Numbered from the stretch's first letter, positions 10,954 to 21,895 are shown. The stretch is DNA of 64,000 nucleotides from Erinaceus europaeus (GCF_950295315.1 NC_080164.1:106043587-106107586), one strand, 5' to 3'. Translations and numbers: made by a program. Notes: generated from the letters alone by a model not told the origin.

Positions 10954-11024
10954 AAGAAGTGAATTTTAAGCATTGCCGAAATAGCTCAGTTGGGAGAGCG
11001 TTAGACTGAAGAAGTGAATTTTAA
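10954..11024 (+). pseudogene. Retroposed 5' half of tRNA-Phe(GAA) with 16-bp TSD
   Basis: 10975-11008 equals mature nuclear tRNA-Phe positions 1-34 (starts GCCGAAATAGCTCAG; D-arm TTGGGAGAGC; ends ACTG in the anticodon loop). The match could extend to position 38 because the next bases, AAGA, also belong to the duplicated target. The tRNA then stops: no 3' half, no intron, no CCA, no poly(A). The flanks carry a perfect direct repeat AAGAAGTGAATTTTAA at 10954-10969 and 11009-11024, so this is an insertion and not a decayed tRNA gene. Five extra bases, GCATT, sit between the left TSD and the tRNA start. The form fits 'tailless retropseudogenes' made by L1 machinery from truncated RNAs. It cannot encode a tRNA. 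Confidence 0.9.
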
Positions 11025-11755
11025 TAAAGGCCACCACTCTTGCCTAGGTACCAGGAAAGTTAATTAGCTCTTGAAGCAAAGTGTTTCTTGCAAGTATTCA
11101 CTGAAGTATCACATCACATATGCAGCCACAGTGATACACCCTATATTCAGTCATGCATTTCAAGAAAGTAATAGCAAGTGACATTTCACCATCTCAGCTT
11201 GATCCCTTAAAGGAAATAGATTCTAGGTTGATAGAAAATGTCAAAGAACATCAAAGAAAATATCTGACATTTAAGCGGCCAGGAACCCCAATACTTAATA
11301 TATAAAATGAAGTAGATGGCTGATGTGGGCACCCTGAACTATGCACATTTTCTAGCCCTTATGTTTCATAATAACTTGCCCATGCAAAGTGTGTTTCCTT
11401 AACAATCATTAAAAACATCCTGTGATTTCTCCAGTAAGGCGTATGGTACATTCCCTTTCTGTCACTTCTACATGGAGTTTCTCTCACTCAGTAGGTTTGC
11501 ACTTTATGTGTCTCTGCTTACTCCTTCACTTCATCCATGTGTATTCATAGGATAAGAGTCAGTAATTGACTAGATAATTGAAATGTCGATGGATCTCCAA
11601 AGGAAACCATTCTACATACTCAGTTGCATTAAAGTGAAAAATGCCTCTTCAGCACAAGATCTGGTGAATAAAGTTAACTGAAAATAAGAGATCCAGGATA
11701 AGAGATCTCAAATGCAAAGCTACAAAATAATTTAAATAGTAACAATAAAAAGATG
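11025..11755. other. No recognised feature
   Basis: About 730 bases of apparently single-copy sequence with no convincing open frame or repeat. Confidence 0.5.
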
Positions 11756-11757
11756 AG

Positions 11758-11975
11758 AGGGAGGGGGTGGTGGAGCACCTGGTTGAGCTCACATATTATC
11801 AAGGACCTGGGTTAGGTTCGAAGCCCAGTCCCCACCTGCAGGGGAAAACTTTACAAGTGGTGAAGCAGTATTGCAGGTGTCTCTCTGTCTCTCTCCCTCT
11901 CTACCACTACCTCCCTTTTCAATATATGGATGTCTCTTTCTTATAAATAAATAAAAACATTAAAACAAAATAACA
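11758..11975 (+). repeat. SINE-1, plus strand
   Basis: GGTGGTGGAGCACCTGGTTG head, GTCCCCACCTGCAGGGGAAA body, AGTGGTGAAGCAGTATTGCA, a CTCTCTGTCTCTCTCC section and an ATAAATAAATAAAAAC tail. Confidence 0.92.
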
Positions 11976-12224
11976 TTTGAGATTATACTAGCAATGACAA
12001 AAGAAAAATAAAAACAAAAAAATGAGCGCAGATTATGAACAAGAAATTTTCAAAGAAAAAATAAATGGCTAACAAGCCCAGAAAGTACCATCAGAAGCAA
12101 AAATGTCCTCTATAAGCATATAGTAATAATTAAAGATATAGCATGTTTTTTTTAGATTGACTTTTAAGTACTGGTAGTATGTTCATTCACTTTGTTCTTT
12201 GATTTTTAGAAACATTTTATTAGA

Positions 12225-12512
12225 AGCAAGGAGGATAAGAAGATAATTCACCTAAGAGGAGGTCTGCTTTGTCGTTCACAGGACTCAAATCTAATCCCAG
12301 CCCCCACCTAAGGGGAGGAAGATACAATTCTGTCGTCTAGTTCCGTTGATCCACCTATGTCTCTCTAGATGCAAAAATAAACCTGAGTGGTGGTCTTTAC
12401 AAGGATTAAACTAAATTGATAATGAAAGAAGGAAGGAAGGAAGGAAGGAAGGAAGGAAGGAAGGAAGGAAGGAAGGAAGGAAGGTTGGAAGGAAAGAAAG
12501 AAGGAAGGAAGG
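12225..12512. repeat. Old SINE remnant followed by (AAGG)n microsatellite
   Basis: 12225-12420 keeps scattered SINE words (CCCAGCCCCCACCTAAGGGG). 12427-12512 is a long run of AAGG units with a few substitutions. 11976-12224 is AT-rich with nothing recognised except a stretch near 12150-12220 that resembles 10885-10950. Confidence 0.8.
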
Positions 12513-12639
12513 AGGGATTAAATCAATGAATAAATTCTATATCATGCTAATTAAAAACTCCACTTTTTTTTTTGCTAGTACTGGAGAAAGTATCAGATGT
12601 TCAGTAGCTTTTAATAACAAAAAATACACAGTTAATTCA

Positions 12640-12765
12640 AATTGGGAGGTGAGTCAGGCATAGCAAACACCTTGCCTATGAAAGACACCAAGTTTGACCC
12701 CCAACTAGAGCACAGCTCTAGGAAAAGTTAAACACGAAATAAGCAAATAGAAAAAATATATATTG
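12640..12765 (+). repeat. Decayed tRNA-SINE
   Basis: GGTGAGTCAGGCATAGCAAA and AGTTTGACCCCCAACTAGAG look like an old SINE head with B box. Low sequence preservation. Confidence 0.45.
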
Positions 12766-12767
12766 GA

Positions 12768-12995
12768 AGATTAAGGGGTTACAGTCGACAGTAAAATACA
12801 ATAGTTTGTACTTACGTAACATTTCCCAGTTTTCCACATAACAATTCAACTCCCACTAGGTCCTCCTCTGCCAACATGTTCCAGGACCTGAACCTCACCC
12901 CCTGAGCTTTTTACTTTAATGCAATACACGAACTCCAGTCTATGTTCTGCTTTGTGTTTTCCCTTCTGTTCAAAACAAATATATCTTAACAATAA
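12768..12995 (-). repeat. L1 3'UTR fragment, minus strand
   Basis: Complement of the L1 3' end also present at 25430-25595 and 35440-35645; shared words in reverse are ACATTTCCCAGTTTTCCA and CCACTAGGTCCTCCTCTG. Confidence 0.7.
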
Positions 12996-13111
12996 AAGTT
13001 TATGAGTATATGAAAATTAATATTTTAATAAATATATCTCTCTAGTAACTGTAACTTTCATAATTATTTTTCAGTCATGCTAGATGTGTTGAACACATTA
13101 GATATGACAGA

Positions 13112-13385
13112 GCTCGTGTAGTCCCTCAGTAGCGCAGCGAGTTAAGTGCAGATGGCGCAAAGCGCAAGGTCTGGTGTAAAGATCCCAGTTAGAGCCCCCA
13201 GCTCCCCACCAGCAGGGGGTAAGTTTCACAAGCTGTGAAGCAGGTCTGCAGGTGTCTATCTTTCTCTCTCTGTCTTCCCCTTCTCTTTCCACTTCTCTCT
13301 GTCCTATCCAACAACAACGATAATAAGAATAACTACAACAATAAAACAAGAGGAACAAAAGGGAATAAATATAAAAAAGAAATGA
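13112..13385 (+). repeat. SINE-2, plus strand
   Basis: TAGCGCAGCGAGTTAAGTGC, GGCGCAAAGCGCAAGG, CCCAGCTCCCCACCAGCAGG, TGAAGCAGGTCTGCAGGTGT, CCTATCCAACAACAACGAT, with an (AAY)n tail. Confidence 0.9.
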
Positions 13386-13439
13386 CAGAGCTCATAGCCG
13401 ATGAACCCTAAGCCTAAGATGACTCAAGTTTTCTTTTTG

Positions 13440-13666
13440 TTTTTTTGTCGTTGTTGTGGGTATTATCATTGTTACTGATGTTATTGTTGTTGGATAGAAC
13501 AGAGAGAAATGGAGAAAGGAGGGGAAGACAAAAAGGGGGAGAGAAAGATAGACACCTGCATACCTGCTTCACTGCCTGTGAAGCCACCCCCCTGCAGGTG
13601 TGGAGCCGGGGGCTTTACACTTGGCACCATGTGCGCTTAACCAGCTGCACTACCACTGGAGTCCAA
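13440..13666 (-). repeat. SINE-2, minus strand
   Basis: Complement of the AAC tail (GTCGTTGTTGTGGG), body CCCCTGCAGGTGTGGAGC and head GCGCTTAACCAGCTGCACTA. It faces the 13112 copy, giving a roughly 225-bp inverted repeat with a 55-base spacer. Confidence 0.88.
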
Positions 13667-13689
13667 CTTAGTTTTCAAAACGAGAAAAT

Positions 13690-14800
13690 GTTTATGGAGA
13701 AATCTTTAAAGTTTGGTAGCTAGCCTGAGGTTGGATAAGAATATTGTCTGAGAGAATGGTGTTAGACTACAGAAAAAGGGACAGAAAGTTGGATGAGGGC
13801 AGGGAGTAGCTCCCATTCTTGAAAAAAAAAATTGTGTGGCTAAAATTAACTTTACCTCCATCCACCTGCTCCAGGGCATGCATGTGTTTGTGTGTGTGTA
13901 TGTATATATACAGATATATGTATGTATATATACGTATATATTTAGCATCAGAGTCTGTATAACCTTAAGTCCCTATTTGTCTGAGCTTATATAGCTCATG
14001 GTCACATCTGAGGAACATTGCAGGCTCCACTCATCTCAGGACGAGTCTTTTCAAGTGGCAGGGCAGGACACTTCCAGTCTTCCTTTGGAGACTATGGCTA
14101 TCCTTATCATCATTGCTTTATGGTGAGGACAAGGTCCTGGAAGGGCTCACAAGTTGCCATTTATTATGGAAGTGACCAGTAGTGGTGGAGAGAGGGAACC
14201 TTTAGAGGTCTAGGCAAATCATATGTGTATGGGAATCCAAGGATTCCCTAACTATGCCCCAGATGATGAAATGGTGTGATATTGAACAAACAGGCCATTA
14301 TTAAGTGGATAAGTCTCTTTTTCCTTATCCAACTTTTGTAGTCCTCTCTTTATCTGAATATCTTAGATCTTCTCTCAGTTGTTTAGGCATTGAGTCTCAT
14401 TTGCTGAGACCAGCCATAGTTACATTTCTGGAATCTGTCTTCTTTGCACCTTTCTGCTAGGCTGCCCAGCTAATTTGGTCTATATCAATCAATTATAGAT
14501 TCCTTAGGCACTTTATCCATTATTGAGCACTTTGAATATGAGTTATATAATTGCTCTTTTTATTGATATGTGTACATCTGTATCCAGTAGCCTAAACCCT
14601 AGCCTAATCTGGTATATGTTACTTAGTTAAATGGCTTGCCATCTAATGTGGATATAAGTAGTCCCTTATGTTAGGAAATGTCTCACCAGATTTGAAAAGT
14701 TGCAAGGTTGAATTCTCAAGCTAAGTATCTCTGTTTACAGTCTACAGTAGGATTTCAGTAGCAGCATGATGTGGGGTGGCAGCACCAGTAGTGATTTGGA
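13690..14800 (-). repeat. R1-related long internal segment, minus strand
   Basis: Collinear by eye with the middle of the 15.36-17.09 kb copy: GCTAGCCTGAGG/GATAGCTAGCAGGG, GAGTAGCTCCCA, CTTCCTTTGGAGACTATGG, GAGGACAAGGTCCT, ACCTTTAGAGGTCTAGGC, TTATCCAACTTTTG. It lacks the poly(A)-proximal R1 module. The continuation at 14220-14470 also matches the complement of 43015-43215. A TG/TA simple repeat lies at 13880-13942. Confidence 0.6.
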
Positions 14801-14807
14801 AACACTC

Positions 14808-15128
14808 TTTCTTTCTTTCTTTCTTTCTTCCTTTTTACTTTTCTTCCTTTTGCTCTTTAATCCTCTATTCTCTCTCTCTCTCTCTCGTCATCAATTCTGG
14901 AAGACACTTTTTTTTTGCTTTGATAGGACAGAGATAAGCTGAAAGGAAAGGGTGAGATATATATGGAGAGATAGAGAGAGAGAGAGAGAGAAGAGAAAAT
15001 GATACACCCGTAGAATTTGTTTCACCACTTCCGACACATTCCCCTGCAGATGGGGACAAGGGGCTAGAGGCCAAGTCCTTACACATGGAAATGTGTAAGC
15101 TCAATTCAGTACACCACTGCCTAGCCTC
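14808..15128 (-). repeat. SINE-1, diverged, with pyrimidine microsatellites
   Basis: (TTTC)n at 14808-14830 and (TC)n at 14867-14886 precede a minus-strand SINE (CCCCTGCAGATGGGGACAAG, then a degraded head to 15125). Confidence 0.7.
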
Positions 15129-15361
15129 CTCAAACAAATTTCTTAGGAGTGAAATGGTATGTTATTTTTTAAAAAATGTCCTAACAAGCTCAAAAGTAAT
15201 ATTATATGAGCTGAGTAATCACCAAAACTATAGTTGTGAATAGTTTTGAGATGATGGAAAAGAATAAATGCATGTATTCATTCAATAAATAACGGAATAG
15301 TGCATAATGCTGTATATGATATTATTAAAAACAACAACTATTTCCACAGGACTGGTAAAAA

Positions 15362-17088
15362 CACAACTTGATTTTTTAAAATTATTTATAAAAAGGAAAA
15401 GCTGAAAAACCATAGGATAAGAGGGGTAGAAGTCCACACAATTCCCACTACCAGAACTCTGTATCCCATGCCCTCCCATGATAGCTTTCCTATTCTTTAT
15501 CCCTCTGGGAGTATGGACCCAAGGTCATTGTGAGACGCAGAAGGTGGAAGGTCTTGTTTCTATAATTGCTTCCCCACTGAACATGGGCATTGGATGGTGG
15601 ATCCATACTCCCAGCCTGCCTCTCTCTTGGCAGTGGGGTTCTGGAGAATTAGAGCTACAGGACACATTGGTGGGGTTGTCTGTCCATAGAAGTGTGGCTG
15701 GCATCATGCTAGCATCTGGCACCTGGTGGCTGAAAAGAGATTTAGCATACAAAACCAAACAGATTGTCGATTAATCAGGAACCTAAAGGCTGGAATAATG
15801 CAGATAAAGAGTTAGGGGGGATCTCTGATTTTTAGATAGCTAGCAGGGATATTTTAGCTATATTCCGAAGGGCCTGTGGCTATACTCGCTTTTTCTTTCT
15901 TTTTTCCCCTGAGCCTGAAATCTGATATGCAGGTAGATCCAAATTATTCTCAGGGAGATGATGTCATGGCTGGAAAAAGGACCAGAAAGCTGCATCAGAG
16001 AATAGAGTAGCTCCCAAATATGGGAAATGTGTATAAATATTGTTGACTATAAACTCCATTGATCTGATGTGATCTGGGGCCCATATTCAGCTTAGGAGCC
16101 TATGTGACCTCTGCATCCCTGTAGATCAACCTCACATTCTGTGGTCATCAGTAGGAATGGTCCAAGCTGTCCCAATTTCAGGACCCATCTTCCTCAGGTG
16201 TAGCAGAGTATGTTGTCCAGCTTCCCTTTGGAGGATGGAACATTCTATACTGTTGTTGATCCAGGTTGAGAGCAAGGTCCTATTGGGGCCCCCAAAGAGG
16301 TTTCTTTTGTTGTTCCTGATAGAGATAACCAGTAACAAAGGAGAGAGGAATTTATTTGAGGTCTAGGCCCATCATGTCTGTTTGGAAATCTAAGGACTCC
16401 CCAAATAGGGCCCCAGCTGATTGGGTGGCCTGATAGTGACTAAAAAGTCATCGTTAAAGTATGCCAGTCTCTTGCCCTTATTTAGCTTTTGCAGTCCTTA
16501 CTTTGATAAGGTTAGCTTTGGAGTGAGTAAGTGAAGTATAATAGGAAATAAGTGAGGAGAGTATCTAAGTCTAAGTAGACACTATTTCATTATGAACATT
16601 ATATTGACTCACTGCAGACTATTGTCTACTTTTCCTTTTAGGTATATATTTTGCCCTAATTTGTGGATTCATGTGAACCCATGCTCTATCTCACAGAACC
16701 TGGTCTATATCTAGGTTCTGGGACTTCATTAGGAAGTGAACCACCTGAAATAGAATTAGAGAATACTATGAAAGGAAAGGTCTCACCCGAGTAATGAGGC
16801 TGAAGGGTTGAGATTCCATGCCTCATGTTTCTTGATACAGTCTGAAGTGAAGCATGCTGAGGTGCTACCCATTGCATTGACTATATTGGGATCAGAGGAT
16901 GCAATATCATTCGGTATGAATTGAAATAAGCATGTATGAAAGTGAGCCCCACCCTAGAGGTTCAAGGACTGAGGGAAATATAAGCTCTATAGAGGAAGTG
17001 GGGAGGTTCCTGCTGTCTTAGGTTTTAAGAAAGCAATAGATAGTTACTGTTATAATCATATTATTTGACAGTTGGGTTAACTTTGAAA
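15362..17088 (-). repeat. R1 retroposon, longest copy (about 1.7 kb), minus strand
   Basis: Starts with the complement of the poly(A)-proximal end (AAATTATTTATAAAAAGGAA), then the complement of the 3' module to about 15830, then about 1.25 kb of upstream sequence ending at GGGTTAACTTTGAAAA. Different parts recur at 3396-4335, 13690-14800 and 42560-43215. Short open frames occur on both strands (such as 16132-16338 minus and 16157-16366 plus) but none is long or recognisable. Its truncation pattern is LINE-like; an L1 3'UTR lineage is the simplest guess. Confidence 0.7.
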
Positions 17089-17575
17089 AAAGATATGTGT
17101 GCACCTATATTCATAACAACATAATTCATAATAGCTAAAACCTGGAAGCAACCCAGGTGCCCAACAACAAATGAGTAGCTGAGAAAGCTGTGGTATATAT
17201 ACACAATGGAATACTACTTAACTATGAAGAACAATGAACTCACCTTCTCTGACCCTTCTTGGATGGAACTAGAAGGGGTTATGTTAAGTGAACTAAGTCA
17301 GAAAGACAAAGATGATCCAACTTACAAACAGAAGTTGAGAAAGAAGAACAGAATAGGAAATTCAAAATAGGATTTGACTGAGTTTGGAGTAAGGCACTAA
17401 GGTAAAAAATCTCTGGGTGGATGGTGAGAGTGGATGTTTGACTTCACTGGAGGGGAAGGGAGGAGGATGGGATAAGACACAGGCTTTTGGTGGTGGGAAT
17501 GGTTTTTATGTACACTCCTATTAATTTTTAGTCCTATAAATCACTAATTAATATGAAAGGGGAAAATTAATTGAA
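17089..17575 (+). repeat. L1 3' end (end of ORF2 and 3'UTR), plus strand
   Basis: ACCTGGAAGCAACCCAGGTG, ACACAATGGAATACTACTTA and CTTGGATGGAACTAGAAGG are standard words of the last part of mammalian L1 ORF2. The UTR differs from that at 25430, so it is another L1 subfamily. It abuts R1 directly. Confidence 0.85.
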
Positions 17576-17759
17576 TGTCTCAAACTTTTTTATGCACAAA
17601 CCATAGGCTGAGTTTTTGATAAGTTGACTCTCTTAAAAGCTTAGACCATGGAGAACAGAAACAACTGGTGGCATTACTCTGTAAGACACAGCTATATACA
17701 AATAATGTCAAAGGACATAAATTATGGTGATGTTGTATATGATACACAACTTGAAAATT

Positions 17760-18105
17760 TGACTTTTGGTGGGGATGTTAGTTCAGTGGAAGATGCACAG
17801 AGTTTGCAAGCCTTGGGATCCTGAGTAGATTTAGTCTCTATGCCAACTATGCTGGAGTGGGACAATGCTGGTCTCTTTTAGTCTCAGGACATATTTTACC
17901 AAAAGTAAAATCAGGGGCCAAGTGGTGGTTCACCTGGTTGAGTGCAAGTGTTACAATGCACAAGGACATGGATGCACGCTCCCATTCTCCACCTGCAGGA
18001 GTGAGAGGGAGATTCACAAATGGTGAGGCAACGCTGTAGGTATCTCTCTGTCTCTCTCAATTTCTTTCTGTCTCAACTCAAATAAAAAATAAAATATCAA
18101 AAAAG
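17760..18105 (+). repeat. Decayed SINE followed by SINE-1
   Basis: 17760-17880 is an old tRNA-SINE (TTAGTTCAGTGGAAGATGCA). 17911-18105 is SINE-1: GGGGCCAAGTGGTGGTTCAC, CACCTGGTTGAGTGCAAG, CTCCACCTGCAGGAG, TCTCTCTGTCTCTCTC, with an AAATAAAAAATAAAA tail. Confidence 0.8.
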
Positions 18106-19200
18106 AAATAATCATAATTGTGTTTAATATAAATTAAAAGCATTACTTTTCAGAAATGACTTTTTTTCTTACCTGAATGCTGTTTTCCAACTTGGCAAAA
18201 AATTTGATTTTATGTGTCATGTATACTTAGAAGTTAGATTGTATTTCTGCCTGGTTTTAAAATTCTTTAGTGGCCCGGCATTGCTAGGAAGACAAAGTTT
18301 AAATTTCTTATGAAATGTGCAAGGTTTCTAGAAGCTGACTTTGACCTAAATCTCCTGTTTGATATTTCACTTTCCCTTAAATTTCAACAATACAAATTTA
18401 TTTGCAGTTCTCTTAAAGGTTTAGGCTCTCAGCCCCTGCTCTTTGTCCTGTGTTATCTCTTGACCTAAGGCACTTCAAAGCTTCCACTTGTGTCATTCCC
18501 CCAGCTTGAAAAATTCTCTGAACAGATCCCTTAGTACCTCCTCCTCCTTTGTTCTTTGCAATATAATTTTTTATATCTTTCTACATACAAAAAAAAAAAT
18601 CAACACTATGAAGTGCAGAAAGAGAGAGAAGTTAAGAGTCAAGTTCTGTCACCACAAAGTTGTGTGACCATGGACACTTTACTCAAATTTTCAGATTCAT
18701 GTGTGCAAAGGACATGATAATTATAATTATATGATGCTAGTGATCATATGTGGTGGTGTGAGATGAAAGAGAATTAGAAAGAATAAGAGATCATGATACT
18801 AATCAGGTATCCATAAATAAATGCTAGGTACAGTTGTCATAACTATGGATTATTAATTAAATCATTTTCTCAACCCCATTGTAACATAATAAAGCATTTT
18901 GTTAATGCTCTTTGTTTTTTCCTTTATTTTGTATCACCTAAAGCTGATGTTTTAACTGGAATATGTTATTTGCTCTTGGACTGAAAAATATATGAGTGAA
19001 TAAGGAGGAGGGCTAGAAATTAGTAAAACAGTCAAATTATGCTGGTTACATGTGGAGTAGAGAATGATCAATTCTACTTCTTTTTACCACATAATTATAT
19101 AAGTCCAACCTGACTATATGTTGTTGCTATACATAGCTTCCATGCTTAAACACGAGTTTTTTTAATGTCTTAAAATAATCATAAGTTTCACCTTCAGTAT
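18106..19200. other. No recognised feature
   Basis: About 1.1 kb of AT-rich, apparently single-copy sequence with one A11 run at 18588-18598. Confidence 0.5.
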
Positions 19201-19206
19201 GCAATC

Positions 19207-19437
19207 ATTTTTTTTTCCACCAGGGTTATAAATCCACCACTTTTGGCAGCCATTTTTCCCCTTTTTAAAATTCTTTCTTTATAGTTTTTATTAGATAGGA
19301 TAGAGAGGATTTGAGAGAGGAGAAGGATATAGGGAGAGAGAAGCATGCCCCCTGCAGGTGGGGAGCTGTGACTCAAACCTGTGCACTTGAGCTTGGTAAT
19401 TGTATGCCTAACCAGGTGCACCACAATCCAGCTCCTG
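19207..19437 (-). repeat. SINE-2-like SINE, shortened, minus strand
   Basis: Opens with the complement of the tail module (CACCAGGGTTATAAATCCAC, TTGGCAGCCATTTTTCCC), then TTATTAGATAGGATAGAGAG, CCCCCTGCAGGTGGGGAGC and a head ending ACCAGGTGCACCACAATCC. The head is SINE-1-like, so this may be a mosaic. Confidence 0.75.
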
Positions 19438-19601
19438 ATCAGATTTTAATGATTATCTGTTTACACTGTGTGTCTCAAAGTGTATGAGGTCAGGGTTTCC
19501 TCTCTTTCTTGCCCTTCACATTTACATACAACCTATGAAGTGTCTTGATGCGGGGAGTAACCAGTAAATTTGGGAATAGCTTTGAAGAAGGAAATGTCAC
19601 T

Positions 19602-19830
19602 GGGACCAAGTGGTGCCACACCTGGTTGGCCATCCATGTTACAAGTTGCAAAGACCCATGTTTGAGCACCCAGTAAGTCCCCACCTGCAGAGTCAGAGTC
19701 GAAAGTTTTGTGAGTGGTGAAGCAGTATTGCAGGTGTTTATCTGTCCCTCTTTATCATTCCTCTCCCTGTTAATATCTGGCTGTCTCTATCCTATAAATA
19801 AATAAGTAAAGTTTTTTTTTTTAATTTTAA
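19602..19830 (+). repeat. SINE-1, plus strand
   Basis: GGGACCAAGTGGTGCCACAC, CACCTGGTTGGCCATCC, GTCCCCACCTGCAGAGTC, GTGAGTGGTGAAGCAGTATT, and TATAAATAAATAAGTAAAG followed by a T-rich/A-rich end. Confidence 0.88.
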
Positions 19831-19934
19831 AAAGGAGTTGTCACCTAGTTTTTAAGGGTGGGGGGATGCATCAAATAGAAACTGAGGGCTGTTTGAAGGC
19901 TCACCCAGTGTAAAATGGGAGCATCATGGACAGC

Positions 19935-20367
19935 TGTTGGTATGCTTTTAAAAACCCCTTCTGTTTCTTTTGGTTTAAATCCCCCCTGCTTAACACTATT
20001 CTATTTACATAACCACTTCATTCTATTTACATAACCACTATTAACAAGCACCACATTCCCTCCAGGGCATTAGTGTTTTTGTGGTAAAATTCTCACCTGC
20101 TCCGCCCCCTCTCCTTGTCACACCCTGATCCTCTCCTTGTCACACCCTGATATTCACTAGTCACTAGTCTCTCTACCCTCTCTATGTCACATCCTGTTCA
20201 CACCCTACTTGGGAAGTATATATAAAGACAACATTGTTTGTTTTAGGTGAGTTTAGCTTAGCTCGGCTTAGATTGCGCTGCATCCTGCATGAATAAAGAG
20301 ATACTGCATACAACCCAGCCATGAGTCCCTGGTCGTCTGTCTCCCATCAATGAAGCTCAGCCCGACA
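19935..20367 (+). mobile_element. Solo LTR, 433 bp, with 6-bp TSD
   Basis: Starts TGTTGGTATGC and ends AGCCCGACA. The hexamer GACAGC flanks both ends (19929-19934 and 20368-20373). A TATA box, TATATATAAA, is at 20217-20226 and a poly(A) signal, AATAAA, at 20292-20297, which places U3, R and U5 in order on plus. U3 holds two short tandem duplications: TCTATTTACATAACCACT twice near 20000-20040 and a CTCTCCTTGTCACACCCTGA block twice near 20108-20152. A 6-bp TSD is typical of class II (ERVK-like) elements. No internal region remains. Confidence 0.88.
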
Positions 20368-20373
20368 GACAGC

Positions 20374-21770
20374 ACTGCAGGGACATGTATTATGGAGTCC
20401 CTGCTCTCTTTAGCTCCTCTTTCTAAAATAGGATAAAAAGGAGAAAATATAAATGAACAGGTAAGATCTGAGAAGGACTGATGACAATAAATGACAGTAG
20501 CATCTCCAAAGCTGAAGTTCTCTATCAATGAATTTTATTTAAGAATGTTTTCAACCATGGGATGCATGACATTGTGCTGAGATTTTTTGGAAATAAGCTA
20601 AAGGTACGTTGTGTCTGCAGTTCTGCCTCTCTACTGGTCAATTTATGGAACAGTCCAGTTTAATTTTCGGAAACATTATCTTGGTGAGGACTGACTTCCC
20701 CTCCTGCACCTGCTAAAGAAGTTTCTGAAGACCAGATAGATCTTTCACTGCAAATGCACTGGCACTGCTGTTTATCTCTGATCCCTGGAGAGTTTAGTCA
20801 GCACTGAGCTCACAGGAGCTGACAATCCACAGCAGAGCTAAAAAAGAAAAAAAATGCATTTCTGAATTTAAAAGACTGAGCCACCCTGAAGTAGAAACCA
20901 GTACCACTGAAATAGGAGTTGCCTCCCCCCAACTGTTCCCTTTTCTCTCTCTCTTCCAACTTTGATTTGAATATCCATCAACCACCTCTTCACCCTGAAC
21001 ATCTTGCTTTCTTATTTGAGTGCTAATACACATGTCATGTACTCAACTTTCAGGGCCAAACTGCTGGAACAGAAGGAATGCTTGGCATGGAGAGCAAGTT
21101 TAGGACACCTGATGGTGGTGCTCAAGGTCACAATTAGAACAGAAAGTCCCTTTACAGAGCTAAGGTGTCTTATAGAAGAAAGGGCCAGACTTTCACCAAT
21201 AGATTTGTGTCCAGTTAAATAAAATGCAGCCTCCTATTTCCACAGTAATAATAATAATAACAACAATAGCTAGATTACTTTTCTCTAGTTTCTGTCATGA
21301 TAGTCCAATTTGTCTTAAGCCCTTTCCAGGGAGTCAGATGGTGAAGTCTGTGTTGTTTTCCTTGGAACCAGTTGCCCTCAGAGCCCAGGTTATAAACATA
21401 CTGCCAGACCGTGTGCTCAAAAATCCACTCTGTTTTCAGTTGTTTAAATTAGTCTTGGGGCTACTAAAGAAGGTGAGAAATGTGTTTGGCTTGTTCCTTC
21501 TGTGCCTCCCTATATTGCTATTAATCATTAATTCCCCAAGATGTAGTAAAGACCAACAAGTATTCCATTTTTCCCTTGGACTGCAAGCCTATTTTTTTTT
21601 TTTCATTTTTAAGTCTTATTTTCCACCCTTTTAAAAAATAACAAATCCATAGTGACATCTCAAGTTTGCCTAGATAGTAGGCATTAGATAAAACTATCCT
21701 CAAATAACAGCCATCTAGAGCTGGCAAATTGGCTAACTTGTATGATATGGCTATTCAGTCTTGAATAAGA
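20374..21770. other. No recognised feature
   Basis: About 1.4 kb with a short (AAT) run near 21245. A 136-codon open frame at 21224-21634 has hydrophobic stretches but no family I recognise, and starts inside the AAT repeat; I do not support it as a gene. Confidence 0.5.
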
Positions 21771-21774
21771 CTTC

Positions 21775-21895
21775 CTGGTGCCCAGTGACCTGAAGGAAGC
21801 TTTGGTGTGTATTGTTGTCTTTCTCTTTGTTTCTCTATCTCTATCTTTCTCTGTAAAAAATAAAAATAAAGAATAACCCAGGAGTGGTAAAGAGC
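21775..21895 (+). repeat. Decayed SINE-1, 3' part
   Basis: GAAGGAAGCTTTGGTG, a TCTTTCTCTTTGTTTCTC section and a TAAAAAATAAAAATAAAG tail. Confidence 0.6.

Noticed and set aside
10975..11012. Functional tRNA-Phe gene
   Set aside because: Only the 5' half is present and it is bounded by a perfect target-site duplication; no T arm, 3' acceptor strand or terminator follows.
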